Positions 8,613-17,368 of a stretch of DNA of 64,000 nucleotides are shown in pieces. The stretch's first letter is position 1. Each line of letters begins with the position of its first letter. Under the pieces are notes generated by a model. It ran no database searches, was not told the origin of the DNA, and saw nothing but the letters and a program-made list of their open reading frames with translations. Where the stretch lies: assembly GCA_029907255.1 (NCBI GenBank), contig JARYMF010000002.1, forward strand, positions 248,001 through 312,000, in the 5' to 3' direction. Made by a program: the position numbers and the translations under genes. The stretch comes from Armatimonadota bacterium. GTDB lineage: Bacteria > Armatimonadota > UBA5829 > DTJY01.

Positions 8613-10553
8613 CTATTTCTTAGCAGGGATTTTGATTAGCTCACCTTCAGTAATGCGGCACTTGATTATCTGCCCACACCAATGGCGCTCAACGTCCACG
8701 GGTTTATCGTTGTTGTTATATAGAAGAAGCATATCAGGGAAGACTGCGGTCCAGACACCGTCAGACTTGCCATCGATTTCTGGAGCGCCTTTTAGGCCTG
8801 GTTTGAACTGTTCAGGATGGTAAACTGCCTTATAAACCAACTCTCTAAAGGTTTGATCTTCTGGCTTTGGTTCCTTTGGATATCTGATTATCAAGCCTTT
8901 GCCTAGCGAGAATATGGTGGTTTCTGTAGTCGTCGATGATGAGTGGTTTCCGGCAGATAAAATTATTCCTAAGTCATCTCGGCCTTCAACATCTGTTGGG
9001 GGTTTTGGCATTCCAGCGACGAGTATGCCGCCGCTTTTAATCCATTTTACAATTTTCTGCATAACCGTGCGCTCCACAACCGAACCTTGTAGCCATATGA
9101 GCACACGAATTTTGCCATTTTCAAGATAGCCATCTTCAATTAGAAGTTCGTCTGCCACCTCAAAGTCCGTGATGTCGCGTAGAGAGTCAGCAGTGTGAAT
9201 TGCGGGCCACAGGTCGCCATTCATTCGGTACCATGTTGTCGGGCAATAGACGGCAACGTCGGTAATCGACGGTATGCCGCGATAGAGATGTATCCACTTC
9301 AAACCATCTAGCTTGTGCTTGTCCCATTCATAGCTGAACATTTCGGTTGCGCCATTGCTAGCGTCCATGAAGACCCGGCGAAGGAAGGTTCTCCTATCTA
9401 GACCTCCAGCAGGCTCAGTGGTGAGGGGAATGCCGTAGAACCGATAAGCAGTTCCATACCATCTGTCGCCAAACGGCCTCCCATGGCAGTCGGCTGGTTG
9501 GAGTCTAACCTTGCCATTTGAGCTTCTCACCTTCAGCTCTCCAATAGCTTTTGCATACCCTGGACAGTATGTTCCCCAGGCGATTGGGTTAACACCACCT
9601 GCAGAGCCGCCTGGCTTCATTTTAAGCTTCTGAAGAGGGAAATATTTGCAGGCAATTTTTGTTACTTCAACCGAGAAGTCAATGAGCGATTGGTGATACC
9701 ATTTGATGAAATCCACCCAGCGCCGTCGTGACTTTGGGTCGTTGCGTTCTTCGGCTTTCAGCACTCTTCCTGCTTTTATCTCGGGTGGGAACTCTAGGTC
9801 TTCCCATTTACGGAAATTGGTCCCCCAAGCTTTGTTCAATGACTCTAGACTGCGGTAGCGCTTTTGAAAATCTTCGCGGAAAGCTTTGCGGGCGAATTTA
9901 TCGCCACACCAATACCCTTCGTGGCAGTGGCCAATTTTCAACCAATCGGGAATTGGAAGCGGGTAATTCCCTTCCCCATAAGGGCCGACAAGCCCAACGT
10001 AGGTTCTTCCGATTTTCTCACCAAGCGCCTTTGACATTTCTTTGTAGAATCGTTCGAACCATTTAAGCGTTGCAGGATCCCATATTGAAAATGTATATGT
10101 TTCCTCGTCATGCTCAAGGCATTTCATCATTGTGAAATGACTAGGAGCATCAGGTTCGTTTGGTAACTTTCCCTCGCGCATCCAGGCAGGCGGATTTTGG
10201 AGCCAAAGATATGGGTCGTACTCCAAACCTCCTGCGTTTTGCTTCTCGGCGACTTCTATCTGTCTGCTCCAATCCCATTTGCCAGGTTCGCGCTCAACCG
10301 CACCCCATGCCACATAGTCTTCGTATGCCTTTATGCCAGTCTTGGCGTATGTTGACCAGTTTTCCGCCGGCGGCACGGGTTCGCCGTTGAACGCAGGATC
10401 CGGAAATGCTCCAACTGGTGAATGTTGAATCCATAAGACGCTGAAATTGCCAGTTATGATGGGCAGATTCGTCTTTTGCTTGTTTGCTATAGACTCAGCG
10501 GCGGCTAATGATGCCGTTGTCAATGCGATGAGTACGTAAGTTATCTTTATCAT
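8613..10553 (-). CDS. Secreted TIM-barrel glycoside hydrolase, GH14/GH42-like
   Basis: Probably an exported glycosidase. The protein starts with a clear signal peptide (MIKITYVLIALTTASLAAAES), so I use the ATG at 10553 although the frame is open to 10613. The N-terminal half looks like a clan GH-A barrel: YEDYVAWGAVEREPGKWDW resembles GH42 and related enzymes, and GLVGPYGEGNYP resembles the acid/base region of GH14 beta-amylases (GPxGE). A C-terminal segment (IRVLIWLQGS, GGILVAG) resembles the trimerisation-type domain of GH42. About 646 residues. GGGAG lies 13 nt upstream, somewhat far for a Shine-Dalgarno. Family assignment beyond 'TIM-barrel glycosidase' is tentative and the substrate is unknown. 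Confidence 0.68.
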   Translation of the reverse strand: MIKITYVLIALTTASLAAAESIANKQKTNLPIITGNFSVLWIQHSPVGAFPDPAFNGEPVPPAENWSTYAKTGIKAYEDYVAWGAVEREPGKWDWSRQIEVAEKQNAGGLEYDPYLWLQNPPAWMREGKLPNEPDAPSHFTMMKCLEHDEETYTFSIWDPATLKWFERFYKEMSKALGEKIGRTYVGLVGPYGEGNYPLPIPDWLKIGHCHEGYWCGDKFARKAFREDFQKRYRSLESLNKAWGTNFRKWEDLEFPPEIKAGRVLKAEERNDPKSRRRWVDFIKWYHQSLIDFSVEVTKIACKYFPLQKLKMKPGGSAGGVNPIAWGTYCPGYAKAIGELKVRSSNGKVRLQPADCHGRPFGDRWYGTAYRFYGIPLTTEPAGGLDRRTFLRRVFMDASNGATEMFSYEWDKHKLDGLKWIHLYRGIPSITDVAVYCPTTWYRMNGDLWPAIHTADSLRDITDFEVADELLIEDGYLENGKIRVLIWLQGSVVERTVMQKIVKWIKSGGILVAGMPKPPTDVEGRDDLGIILSAGNHSSSTTTETTIFSLGKGLIIRYPKEPKPEDQTFRELVYKAVYHPEQFKPGLKGAPEIDGKSDGVWTAVFPDMLLLYNNNDKPVDVERHWCGQIIKCRITEGELIKIPAKK

Positions 10554-10718
10554 TGCTGATTCTTTTCTCCCTTGAAAGACTATTAGCAGTTGGGGCTTAG
10601 CGTCAAAGACCAAGAAATAGGTTTTGTTCTCGCCATTTGGTAGCTTAAGATTAAAAGAAAATCGATGTTGCTATTGATTTAGCAACACGAAGTTTTGGAA
10701 TCCTTCTTATCTAATTAC

Positions 10719-10750
10719 CAAAAACAAAAGCCCGGGGCATTCCCCGGGCC
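10719..10750 (-). terminator. Intrinsic terminator of serC
   Basis: On the minus strand a GC-rich 8-bp perfect stem (10730-10737 with 10742-10749) closes a 4-nt loop and is followed by TTTTGTTTTT. It lies about 30 nt after the serC stop codon. It is the clearest intrinsic terminator in the window. Confidence 0.88.
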
Positions 10751-10778
10751 TTTCATCAACAGTTTTTCATTTGTCAGT

Positions 10779-11858
10779 TTATCCGTTCTTACGCTCGAAC
10801 TCTTTCATGAACGAGACGAGGGCGTCCACAGCATCCTGACCTACGGCATTATAAATGCTTGCACGGAGCCCACCAACAGATCGGTGACCTTTTAGACCTA
10901 CTAATCCTTCTTTCTTAGCTTCATTGACAAAGGCTTCTTCGAGTTCCTCGCTTGGCAGGCGCCAAACTACGTTCATAATTGAGCGGCTTTCCTTGTCAGC
11001 AGGGGTAATCCAAAAGTCGCTTGAATCTAGCACATCATAGATTGCCTTTGCTTTTGCTTCGTTTATTTTTTGTATTGCTTTTATGCCACCGAGAGAGGTT
11101 ACCCAATCGGTCACGAGCTTTAGAATGTAGACCGCCCATGTATTCGGCGTGTTGTAAAGGCTCTTTTCCTCTGCGTGCGTCTTGTATCGTAGGAATATGG
11201 GAACGTCTTCTGGACAGCGATCCATCAGGTCTTTTCGGATGATAACGAGAGCTAATCCTGATGGCCCTAGATTTTTTTGCGCCCCAGCGTAAATCAATCC
11301 AAACTGATTTACGTCTATCACTCTGGACATTATCTCGCTAGACATATCGGCGACTAATGGGGCTGTAGTTTTTGGGAATGTAGGATAGCGGATGCCTCCT
11401 ATCGTCTCATTTGAGCATATGTGTACATATTCGGCATCAGGACTCAAGTTGAGCTCGCTCTCTTTCGGGATGCGCATGTAGTTTTCGTCCTTGCCGTCCC
11501 AAGCAATATTAACACTTCCTGTAACTTTAGCTTCTTTGATTGCTTTTGATGACCAACTTCCTGTGTGGATGTAGTCAGCCGTCTTTCCCTTTCTGCGCAG
11601 ATTCATTGGAATCATAGCGAACTGGAGGCTTGCTCCTCCTTGGAGGAAGAGGACGGCATAGTCGTCCGAGATTCCCATAAGCTTTCGGACGTTTTCCTCT
11701 GCCGCGTCGTTTAGCGCTGAGTAGAACTTCGAGCGATGGGACATTTCCATGACAGACATGCCCTCGCCACCACAGTCGAGCATTTCCGCCTGTGCCTTCT
11801 CAAGAACGGGGAGAGGGAGGGCGGCAGGTCCGGCATTGAAGTTGTATACTCGTGCCAT
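10779..11858 (-). CDS. serC: Phosphoserine aminotransferase
   Basis: PLP-dependent class V aminotransferase that converts 3-phosphohydroxypyruvate and glutamate to phosphoserine (serine biosynthesis); it can also act in pyridoxal phosphate synthesis. The N-terminal YNFNAGPAALP motif is diagnostic. The PLP lysine is Lys195 in AGAQKNLGPSG. HRSVGGLRASIYNA near the C-terminus is the phosphate-binding segment. Length (359 residues) is typical. The start ATG has AAGGAG at 7 nt. It is monocistronic with its own promoter and a strong terminator; serA is not adjacent. Confidence 0.96.
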   Translation of the reverse strand: MARVYNFNAGPAALPLPVLEKAQAEMLDCGGEGMSVMEMSHRSKFYSALNDAAEENVRKLMGISDDYAVLFLQGGASLQFAMIPMNLRRKGKTADYIHTGSWSSKAIKEAKVTGSVNIAWDGKDENYMRIPKESELNLSPDAEYVHICSNETIGGIRYPTFPKTTAPLVADMSSEIMSRVIDVNQFGLIYAGAQKNLGPSGLALVIIRKDLMDRCPEDVPIFLRYKTHAEEKSLYNTPNTWAVYILKLVTDWVTSLGGIKAIQKINEAKAKAIYDVLDSSDFWITPADKESRSIMNVVWRLPSEELEEAFVNEAKKEGLVGLKGHRSVGGLRASIYNAVGQDAVDALVSFMKEFERKNG

Positions 11859-11891
11859 GCGTTGCTCCTTGAATAGAGATTTCGTAGTTCT

Positions 11892-11921
11892 ATATTACCA
11901 GATAAGCGCTATGGCGTGCAA
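11892..11921 (-). promoter_or_regulatory. Predicted promoter of serC
   Basis: On the minus strand, TTGCAC (11921-11916), an 18-bp spacer ending in TGG, and TAATAT (11897-11892). It diverges from the promoter of the metallo-hydrolase gene 37 bp away. Confidence 0.55.
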
Positions 11922-11957
11922 GACGTTGCCACGATTTGGTTAATGGTCCCCTACAGC

Positions 11958-11986
11958 TTGTAATCCCAATCGTAATATGTTATAAT
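11958..11986 (+). promoter_or_regulatory. Predicted promoter of the metallo-hydrolase gene
   Basis: TTGTAA (11958-11963), a 17-bp spacer and a perfect TATAAT (11981-11986). The expected start is near 11993, about 35 nt before the TTG start codon. Confidence 0.55.
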
Positions 11987-12027
11987 TTATTCAAAATTGA
12001 GACCGCGGTAGACGGGACTAAAATAAA

Positions 12028-12837
12028 TTGGATTTCTCTGTTCATTCGCTGGGCAGCGGGAGTTCGGGAAACTCCATGCTGGTCCAGGCCGGGGGTACAA
12101 AAATTCTGCTTGACGCGGGTTTGTCTGTGCGGCAGCTCCAAAAGAGGCTGTCGAAATTCCACGTATCGCTGGCCGACCTAGACGCTATCTTTCTTACCCA
12201 CGAACACGGTGACCATTCTAAAAGCGCCTATATATTATCTCGCTTTTACAATATCCCGGTTGTTGCGAACTTTGCTACTTTATCAGAAATTGCTTTCGGT
12301 CAAATTCCCTCAAATTGGTTGGTTATAGAGACCGGCTCGTCCTTAGCATTAAAGGACATTCTTGTCGAGTCATTCCCCGTTTCCCATGACGCGGTCGAGC
12401 CAGTGGGATATAACGTTTATTACAAGTTTTGGAAAGTGTCGTTGGTAACAGATACAGGGGTGGCCAGAAAAGATATCCTTGAGAAGGTTGAAGGTGCAAA
12501 CTTAGCGATTGTTGAGTCAAATCACGATGTTGAAAAATTAATTAACGGCCCGTATCCATGGTTCCTCAAATCTCGAATATTGAGCAATCGCGGCCACCTT
12601 TCAAATGAAGCGGCGGCGAATCTGATATTAGAGCATGCATCGAGCGGCCGCCCTACATGTTATTGGCTTGCGCATCTTAGTGAAACGAACAACTCTCCTC
12701 GCTTGGCTCGCAAATATGTTCAACGCCAGCTTTCTAAAGCTGGTCTTAGGAATGCTGTACTTGAGGTAGCCCTTCGCGATACCGTAAGCCTAACCTGGCG
12801 GCCAGGCAAACGCAGTTATCAGCGAAAATTGTTCTGA
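12028..12837 (+). CDS. Metallo-beta-lactamase-fold hydrolase, YycJ/WalJ-like
   Basis: Probable metal-dependent phosphodiesterase or nuclease of the YycJ/WalJ group. The N-terminus SLGSGSSGNS is characteristic of that group. The metal-binding motif is THEHGDH, followed by further family positions around SHDAVEPVGY, VTDTG, ESNHD and NRGHLSN. Length (269 residues) fits. The only suitable start is a TTG at 12028 with no clear Shine-Dalgarno. The predicted promoter lies only 42 nt upstream, so a more upstream start is excluded. In Firmicutes this gene is linked to walKR; here it stands alone, so cell-wall or DNA-repair roles known elsewhere cannot be assumed. Confidence 0.85.
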   Translation: MDFSVHSLGSGSSGNSMLVQAGGTKILLDAGLSVRQLQKRLSKFHVSLADLDAIFLTHEHGDHSKSAYILSRFYNIPVVANFATLSEIAFGQIPSNWLVIETGSSLALKDILVESFPVSHDAVEPVGYNVYYKFWKVSLVTDTGVARKDILEKVEGANLAIVESNHDVEKLINGPYPWFLKSRILSNRGHLSNEAAANLILEHASSGRPTCYWLAHLSETNNSPRLARKYVQRQLSKAGLRNAVLEVALRDTVSLTWRPGKRSYQRKLF

Positions 12838-12876
12838 GACGATTCCCATTTCGAAGCTGGCGAAGGTTTTTTGATA

Positions 12877-15033
12877 TCAATTGCCAGTTTTTGCCCAAGG
12901 TCCACCTTTGTTTGCTGACATTTGCTGTTGGACTATGTGGAATTTCTCAATTATCCGGCTGCCAGAGGTAAGGTCCCAAATTGAAATGCCTTTCAGTCGA
13001 AGGCCCAGGACTGTAGTTATCCAAGCTGGCCCCCAGCCGCTCTCAACACACCATGCTCCCCAGCCAATGTCGCCTGATGCCGACCAATAGTCCCATTTGC
13101 GATAGTCGAAGGCTCTGAACCAAGTCCCATCTAAATAGGGAATTTTCGGTGCTTTGACTTGGATGCGGCAGAGGAACTCTGCCAACTTATCCTCGGCTTG
13201 CTTTAACCGTTTGTCTCTAGTAGCAGCATATGCTTCATGGAATCCAAGAAGCGCAAAACCAGTTGTGTAAAGCTGGTCACTTGCTGGGTCACCGTTCTCT
13301 TGTATTAGTGGAGTCTCGGTCGTTCCATATGCTTCGTTTGATTGAGGTATGTTGAAGCCAGTTGGGCCGCTGCCGAAGAGTTCTTGAATTGCTCCCGACT
13401 TGTCCTGCCTAGCAATCAGGTCGTCTGCAATTTGATCCAGCCACTGTCGGTGTAAAGGAGTATCCTCTAGTCGAACTAACCAGGCAAGGCAGAGAAGCAT
13501 TCTCGAGCGCTCAATGCTGTCATTCCATCGCCAACCATTGGGATATGCCTCCATTGTCATGCGGATTGCCGTTTTTGTTCGTTCGATGAATGGCTTATAG
13601 CCGGTCTGCTTATATGCCCAAAGGTTGCACGCCCAAAGATATGACTCGTGATGAGGTGAATAGTTGATTGTCGGCGAGTCATTATATGCTTTCCATCCTT
13701 GTGCTTCAATATTTGGCATGTCAATACGGTCGCCTCGAAAGCCGAGTGTGCCGGTAGTACGCAAGTTTGCGAGAAGGATACGCAGGAGGTTCTCATCCCA
13801 TCTATCTGTATTTAGGCATGCGGCGGCGACCATGGTGCTTAGTGCAACGCGCGCGTTGTCATCGCTGTAGTTTGCAATCTCCCACGCTGGGGCGATGTTC
13901 CCCCAACTGATGAGTCCGAAGGCTGGGTGCTCGGGATTACCTCTTTCTCGGCCGTGCATGCCCGATGTGAAGTAAAAATAGTCGAGCAAGTTCTGCGCAA
14001 CATTTCGGCTTTTCGCATCCCCATTTACTGCCCAGCTGAGCGCAAGTGCCATTGCTACCTCTGCGTTACAATCTGAGCGAATAGGTATTCTTTGGTCTTG
14101 GCTTCCATCATATCGAATTTGAGAGGCATAGCCTTCTAGAATGCCGTGCGAGCCATCGCCGACGGGAGAATTGGGTCCGGGAACGGGTCGGGTTTCAACT
14201 CCTGCTTTCAACAGCTGGTGTATCTCTGCTTCTTCGGATGGGTGTATAAGAAGGCGAGAATGATGATAGTATTCTACTGCCTTTTTGAAAGCCCGTGCTT
14301 CGAAGTCCTTTGGTAGCGGTTGACTTGGCCCAAACATTGGTCTCACAATGGGCGTCCATTCAATGGTTGGGCGGTTCTCAGGGTCAAGGACGGAAAGTAT
14401 ATGTTCCCAGACAGCCTGCCAAGCTTTGGTTGGAGCATACCTGCTGGTGATGAAACTGCTCAATTTGGTCGTTGCGATTAGAAGGTTTTCTTTTTCAAAA
14501 AGGGCGGGATGTGTTTCTTGTGGGAGGCCAAAGACTGCTTTGTCAAATCCTGCCACCCTGGCAAAAACAAGAAGCGGCTTTTCTGCTTTGCATGGTATAA
14601 AGATACATTCGTGAGCAGTAAGGATTTGAAGCATTGGCAAGGATTCACCGAATGTGCTTGATGCTACGACTATGCGTTCCCAACCCGCCTTTCGTGGCTC
14701 GGCTAGCTCTATATCCGGTAAAGCCTCTGGATATTCAATATAAAGCTTAAGCCCTTTATTGGCGGCAATGTCAAAAACTGCAGGGTCGATGTGGGTTCGC
14801 ACGCTTGGGTAACCATCAGCGAGTACGAGGACTCCCGACCCTGGCTTGGCATGCTTGACAGCATCTATCGCCGTATCGAATCTGTGGCATTTATAACCAC
14901 AGCTCTTTAGTGCCAAATATAGGTCATTTTTAGTGCTTGAGCAAAAAGATAGGTTCAATTCTTTGCCTCCTGCGCAACATGTCAAGCTAAGCGAAATTAG
15001 AACAAAGCAGAGCAAAATTCTGGAATTTTTCAT
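12877..15033 (-). CDS. Secreted/lipoprotein-like six-hairpin protein, unknown function
   Basis: About 718 residues. I do not recognise a named family. The N-terminus is a signal sequence ending SLTCCAGG, which could be a lipobox-type (Cys-modified) or ordinary signal. Residues from about 230 on contain repeated helical hairpins with aromatic-rich motifs (SWGNIAPAWEIANYSDDNAR, NGWRWNDSIERSRMLLCLAWL), resembling the alpha/alpha six-hairpin fold of many glycosidases and lyases. The start ATG at 15033 overlaps the stop of the upstream gene as ATGA, with GAGGA 9 nt before it; the ATG at 15042 has no room for a ribosome-binding site. Coupling to the GH65-like gene suggests a joint role in carbohydrate processing. 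Confidence 0.7.
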   Translation of the reverse strand: MKNSRILLCFVLISLSLTCCAGGKELNLSFCSSTKNDLYLALKSCGYKCHRFDTAIDAVKHAKPGSGVLVLADGYPSVRTHIDPAVFDIAANKGLKLYIEYPEALPDIELAEPRKAGWERIVVASSTFGESLPMLQILTAHECIFIPCKAEKPLLVFARVAGFDKAVFGLPQETHPALFEKENLLIATTKLSSFITSRYAPTKAWQAVWEHILSVLDPENRPTIEWTPIVRPMFGPSQPLPKDFEARAFKKAVEYYHHSRLLIHPSEEAEIHQLLKAGVETRPVPGPNSPVGDGSHGILEGYASQIRYDGSQDQRIPIRSDCNAEVAMALALSWAVNGDAKSRNVAQNLLDYFYFTSGMHGRERGNPEHPAFGLISWGNIAPAWEIANYSDDNARVALSTMVAAACLNTDRWDENLLRILLANLRTTGTLGFRGDRIDMPNIEAQGWKAYNDSPTINYSPHHESYLWACNLWAYKQTGYKPFIERTKTAIRMTMEAYPNGWRWNDSIERSRMLLCLAWLVRLEDTPLHRQWLDQIADDLIARQDKSGAIQELFGSGPTGFNIPQSNEAYGTTETPLIQENGDPASDQLYTTGFALLGFHEAYAATRDKRLKQAEDKLAEFLCRIQVKAPKIPYLDGTWFRAFDYRKWDYWSASGDIGWGAWCVESGWGPAWITTVLGLRLKGISIWDLTSGSRIIEKFHIVQQQMSANKGGPWAKTGN

Positions 15034-17093
15034 ACCGAACATTCCTCTGTGGACACCTTCCAGTCATCACCCACTTTCTGGCCGGAATGAATGCGTCCGT
15101 CTGCCGTGCGAAGACCGTGGAAGGACACATCAACCCAGTCCTTAGGGCATGATGCTCCAATCTGGGTCTTCCCCCAGTAGTCGGAAACCAGGGCATCGTT
15201 AAGTGCTTGCAGGTAAAGGCCATGGCTGGTGACGTAGAAAGGACTTCCGACTGCCCCTGAGGTTTCGTATATCTGAATCCAATCTGGGTCAACATATTTT
15301 CCTCGCAGGAATTGGCCAAGCTCGTGAAGCAAACCATCGGCATCCTTCATGTGTGACGCGGCGAGGAGATATGCGGCAAGTGTCCACCCGTAATATATGT
15401 TCTCTCTAACTCCGGCACAGATATCGTAACGTCGTTCGTAGGCGCGGAGCACATGGTCACCCACACGTCCCATTGGTAGGAAAATTAGTGGGTTAAGCTG
15501 GACAGGATGTTTTTCTTTGCCTATTTGCTCGCTTCCCAATTGCCCTTCGCAAGTAGCGCATACACCAGCTGTTTCATCATATAGCCGATTGAAGGCAAGT
15601 CCATCGGTGAGAATCTGTTTCCAGCGGTCAAACTCGGGCTCGTGCTGGTCAAGTTCCTCAGCCATTTCTAGTGCAATCTTGAGCGCATAATTAGCGCTAA
15701 AAAGAGCGCAAAGGTAATTTTTCGCATTTATTCCGCCCATTTCGTCCTGTCCCATCGAAGGTTTGATTTGGATGCCCCAAGTCCTATCATCTTCTTGTTT
15801 TAGGATTGAGCCGAAGAACCGCGCCGATTCTCTAACAATAGGCCAGGCTACCTCTAATGTCCACTCTCGATTTCGAATATGCATGGCAGCTTCACGCGCC
15901 ATTCTTGCTGGGTATGCGGCGTTGTGGATTTCAAATTGGCAATAGTTTGGGTAGCCATCGCTTAAGAGTTTTGAATCAGGACCGATTGGGAATTCCCATG
16001 CCCACATTGCACCCTCGGCACCATAAACCCTCCTAGTATACTCCTGCATGTTCTGAAGCCTTTGGCGGTAGAATTCAACCCACGAGCGGGCAATGTCGAG
16101 ATGTCCTAGTCTTAGGAGAGCGGGGTGAATAAATGAGAGATCCTGTGGGAATCCAAATGGCCAACAGTTACCAGACCAACCGTTCGGTGGCGCTGGGGCT
16201 CGAACATCTGGCGCATAGCTTGACAGCACGTAGAATAGTGACCTTGCCCAAAGTGCTTGATACTGCGGCACAGGAATGTTTATAAATGCATCGCCCCATC
16301 GCCGATGCCAGGCTTGCGCTGCTTCTGCGGCGAATTGCTCAGGCGAGCGAATCGAATCAAGTTCATGCTCAATTTCTTGCTTGCGGTGAGCGCCGCCGAC
16401 GCCAACTAACAAAAAGTGACTTCCACTTTCCCCTTCGAATCTAATATTCAAGCCGTCAGTGCCGGCTTTGATATGGCAATCCCCTTGGGTGCTAATAATC
16501 CGCAAGCATAGGAAGCTGTCCGCATTGCCTACTTTTATGCGGCAAACCCATCTCTTTGCTTCCGAATCAAAGATTATACTTTGAGCTTTTCCAATCAGAT
16601 GTTGGCTGTAGTGAGTATAAACGTCCGTTTCAGGCGATACGATTATATCTGGTATTTGCTTTCCAATAGATTCAAATCGCAAGTCTATGGCGAGAAGATC
16701 CCGACGGTAGGGATGAAAATAGGAGGTGATGTCATACCGCAAGCTTGGCCGCCATATTTGTGTTCGAAGCTTGCCTTCATAAATGTCAAGTTCTTGCCGA
16801 TACTTCAACGGCGGTTCATGCGGTGTAGTTGCCCAGGCAATGCGGGCGACCGGTAGCCAGTAGTCGAGCCCCCATGCACCTCGATGCCAGTGGTCAGCAT
16901 GCATTAGACGCGTGTTGCTTATTGTCTCGGATGGCTTCCCACGAAATCCATTGTTCATCAAGCCATATGCATCAAAGCATGCACCAGCGCGGCCACTGCC
17001 AATATAGAGATTAACATGTTCTCTTAAACAAAGGGGCCAGGAATTGCGGAGAATCCTCCCAACTTGGATTGCTTCTCTGAGTTCATTGCTCAT
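15030..17093 (-). CDS. GH65-like six-hairpin glycosidase or phosphorylase
   Basis: About 687 residues with an N-terminal beta-sandwich and a C-terminal alpha/alpha barrel, as in GH65 (maltose and kojibiose phosphorylases, ATHL1-type glucosidases). The segment GQDEMGGINAKNY at 448-460 aligns by eye with the GH65 general-acid region (DEYH...NAYTN), making Glu451 the candidate acid. FPQDLSFIHPALL resembles the substrate-binding barrel entry. No signal peptide, so it is probably cytoplasmic. The start ATG has no Shine-Dalgarno; instead a promoter -10 box ends 7 nt upstream, predicting a leaderless mRNA. It is translationally coupled to the next gene. Hydrolase versus phosphorylase cannot be decided here. 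Confidence 0.62.
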   Translation of the reverse strand: MSNELREAIQVGRILRNSWPLCLREHVNLYIGSGRAGACFDAYGLMNNGFRGKPSETISNTRLMHADHWHRGAWGLDYWLPVARIAWATTPHEPPLKYRQELDIYEGKLRTQIWRPSLRYDITSYFHPYRRDLLAIDLRFESIGKQIPDIIVSPETDVYTHYSQHLIGKAQSIIFDSEAKRWVCRIKVGNADSFLCLRIISTQGDCHIKAGTDGLNIRFEGESGSHFLLVGVGGAHRKQEIEHELDSIRSPEQFAAEAAQAWHRRWGDAFINIPVPQYQALWARSLFYVLSSYAPDVRAPAPPNGWSGNCWPFGFPQDLSFIHPALLRLGHLDIARSWVEFYRQRLQNMQEYTRRVYGAEGAMWAWEFPIGPDSKLLSDGYPNYCQFEIHNAAYPARMAREAAMHIRNREWTLEVAWPIVRESARFFGSILKQEDDRTWGIQIKPSMGQDEMGGINAKNYLCALFSANYALKIALEMAEELDQHEPEFDRWKQILTDGLAFNRLYDETAGVCATCEGQLGSEQIGKEKHPVQLNPLIFLPMGRVGDHVLRAYERRYDICAGVRENIYYGWTLAAYLLAASHMKDADGLLHELGQFLRGKYVDPDWIQIYETSGAVGSPFYVTSHGLYLQALNDALVSDYWGKTQIGASCPKDWVDVSFHGLRTADGRIHSGQKVGDDWKVSTEECSV

Positions 17094-17099
17094 GCGCCG

Positions 17100-17128
17100 A
17101 GAATAGCGAAAATTGCACGAGGTGTCAA
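17100..17128 (-). promoter_or_regulatory. Predicted leaderless promoter of the GH65-like gene
   Basis: On the minus strand, a perfect TTGACA (17128-17123), a 17-bp spacer and TATTCT (17105-17100). Only CGGCGC separates the -10 box from the ATG at 17093. Transcription would begin at or within a base or two of the start codon. Confidence 0.65.
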
Positions 17129-17148
17129 GCCTTTGGTGGAGTGGATGT

Positions 17149-17197
17149 CAAAAAGGAGCGCTGGCTGAAACTGGTGTAGTCTGCTAGCGCTCCTTTT
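17149..17197 (-). terminator. Terminator-like hairpin after the nfeD-slipin unit
   Basis: A 12-bp perfect stem, AAAAGGAGCGCT (17151-17162) with AGCGCTCCTTTT (17186-17197), closes a 23-nt loop. Read on the minus strand it ends in TTTTT. It lies 172 nt after the slipin stop and just upstream of the GH65-like promoter. Confidence 0.65.
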
Positions 17198-17368
17198 GCA
17201 TAATCAGGTCCGCCTCTGCAACGACCTTCTCGGAGGTCTGCTTGCCGCGTGCCTGAGCTAATACTGATTATGGCACGCAGATAAGAAGCCTTCAGGGATT
17301 AAATATGCTAGTTTGTAAAAACAAGCAAATTTAACAGGATTCGGCCCAGGATGCCCCAGCTTTGATTC

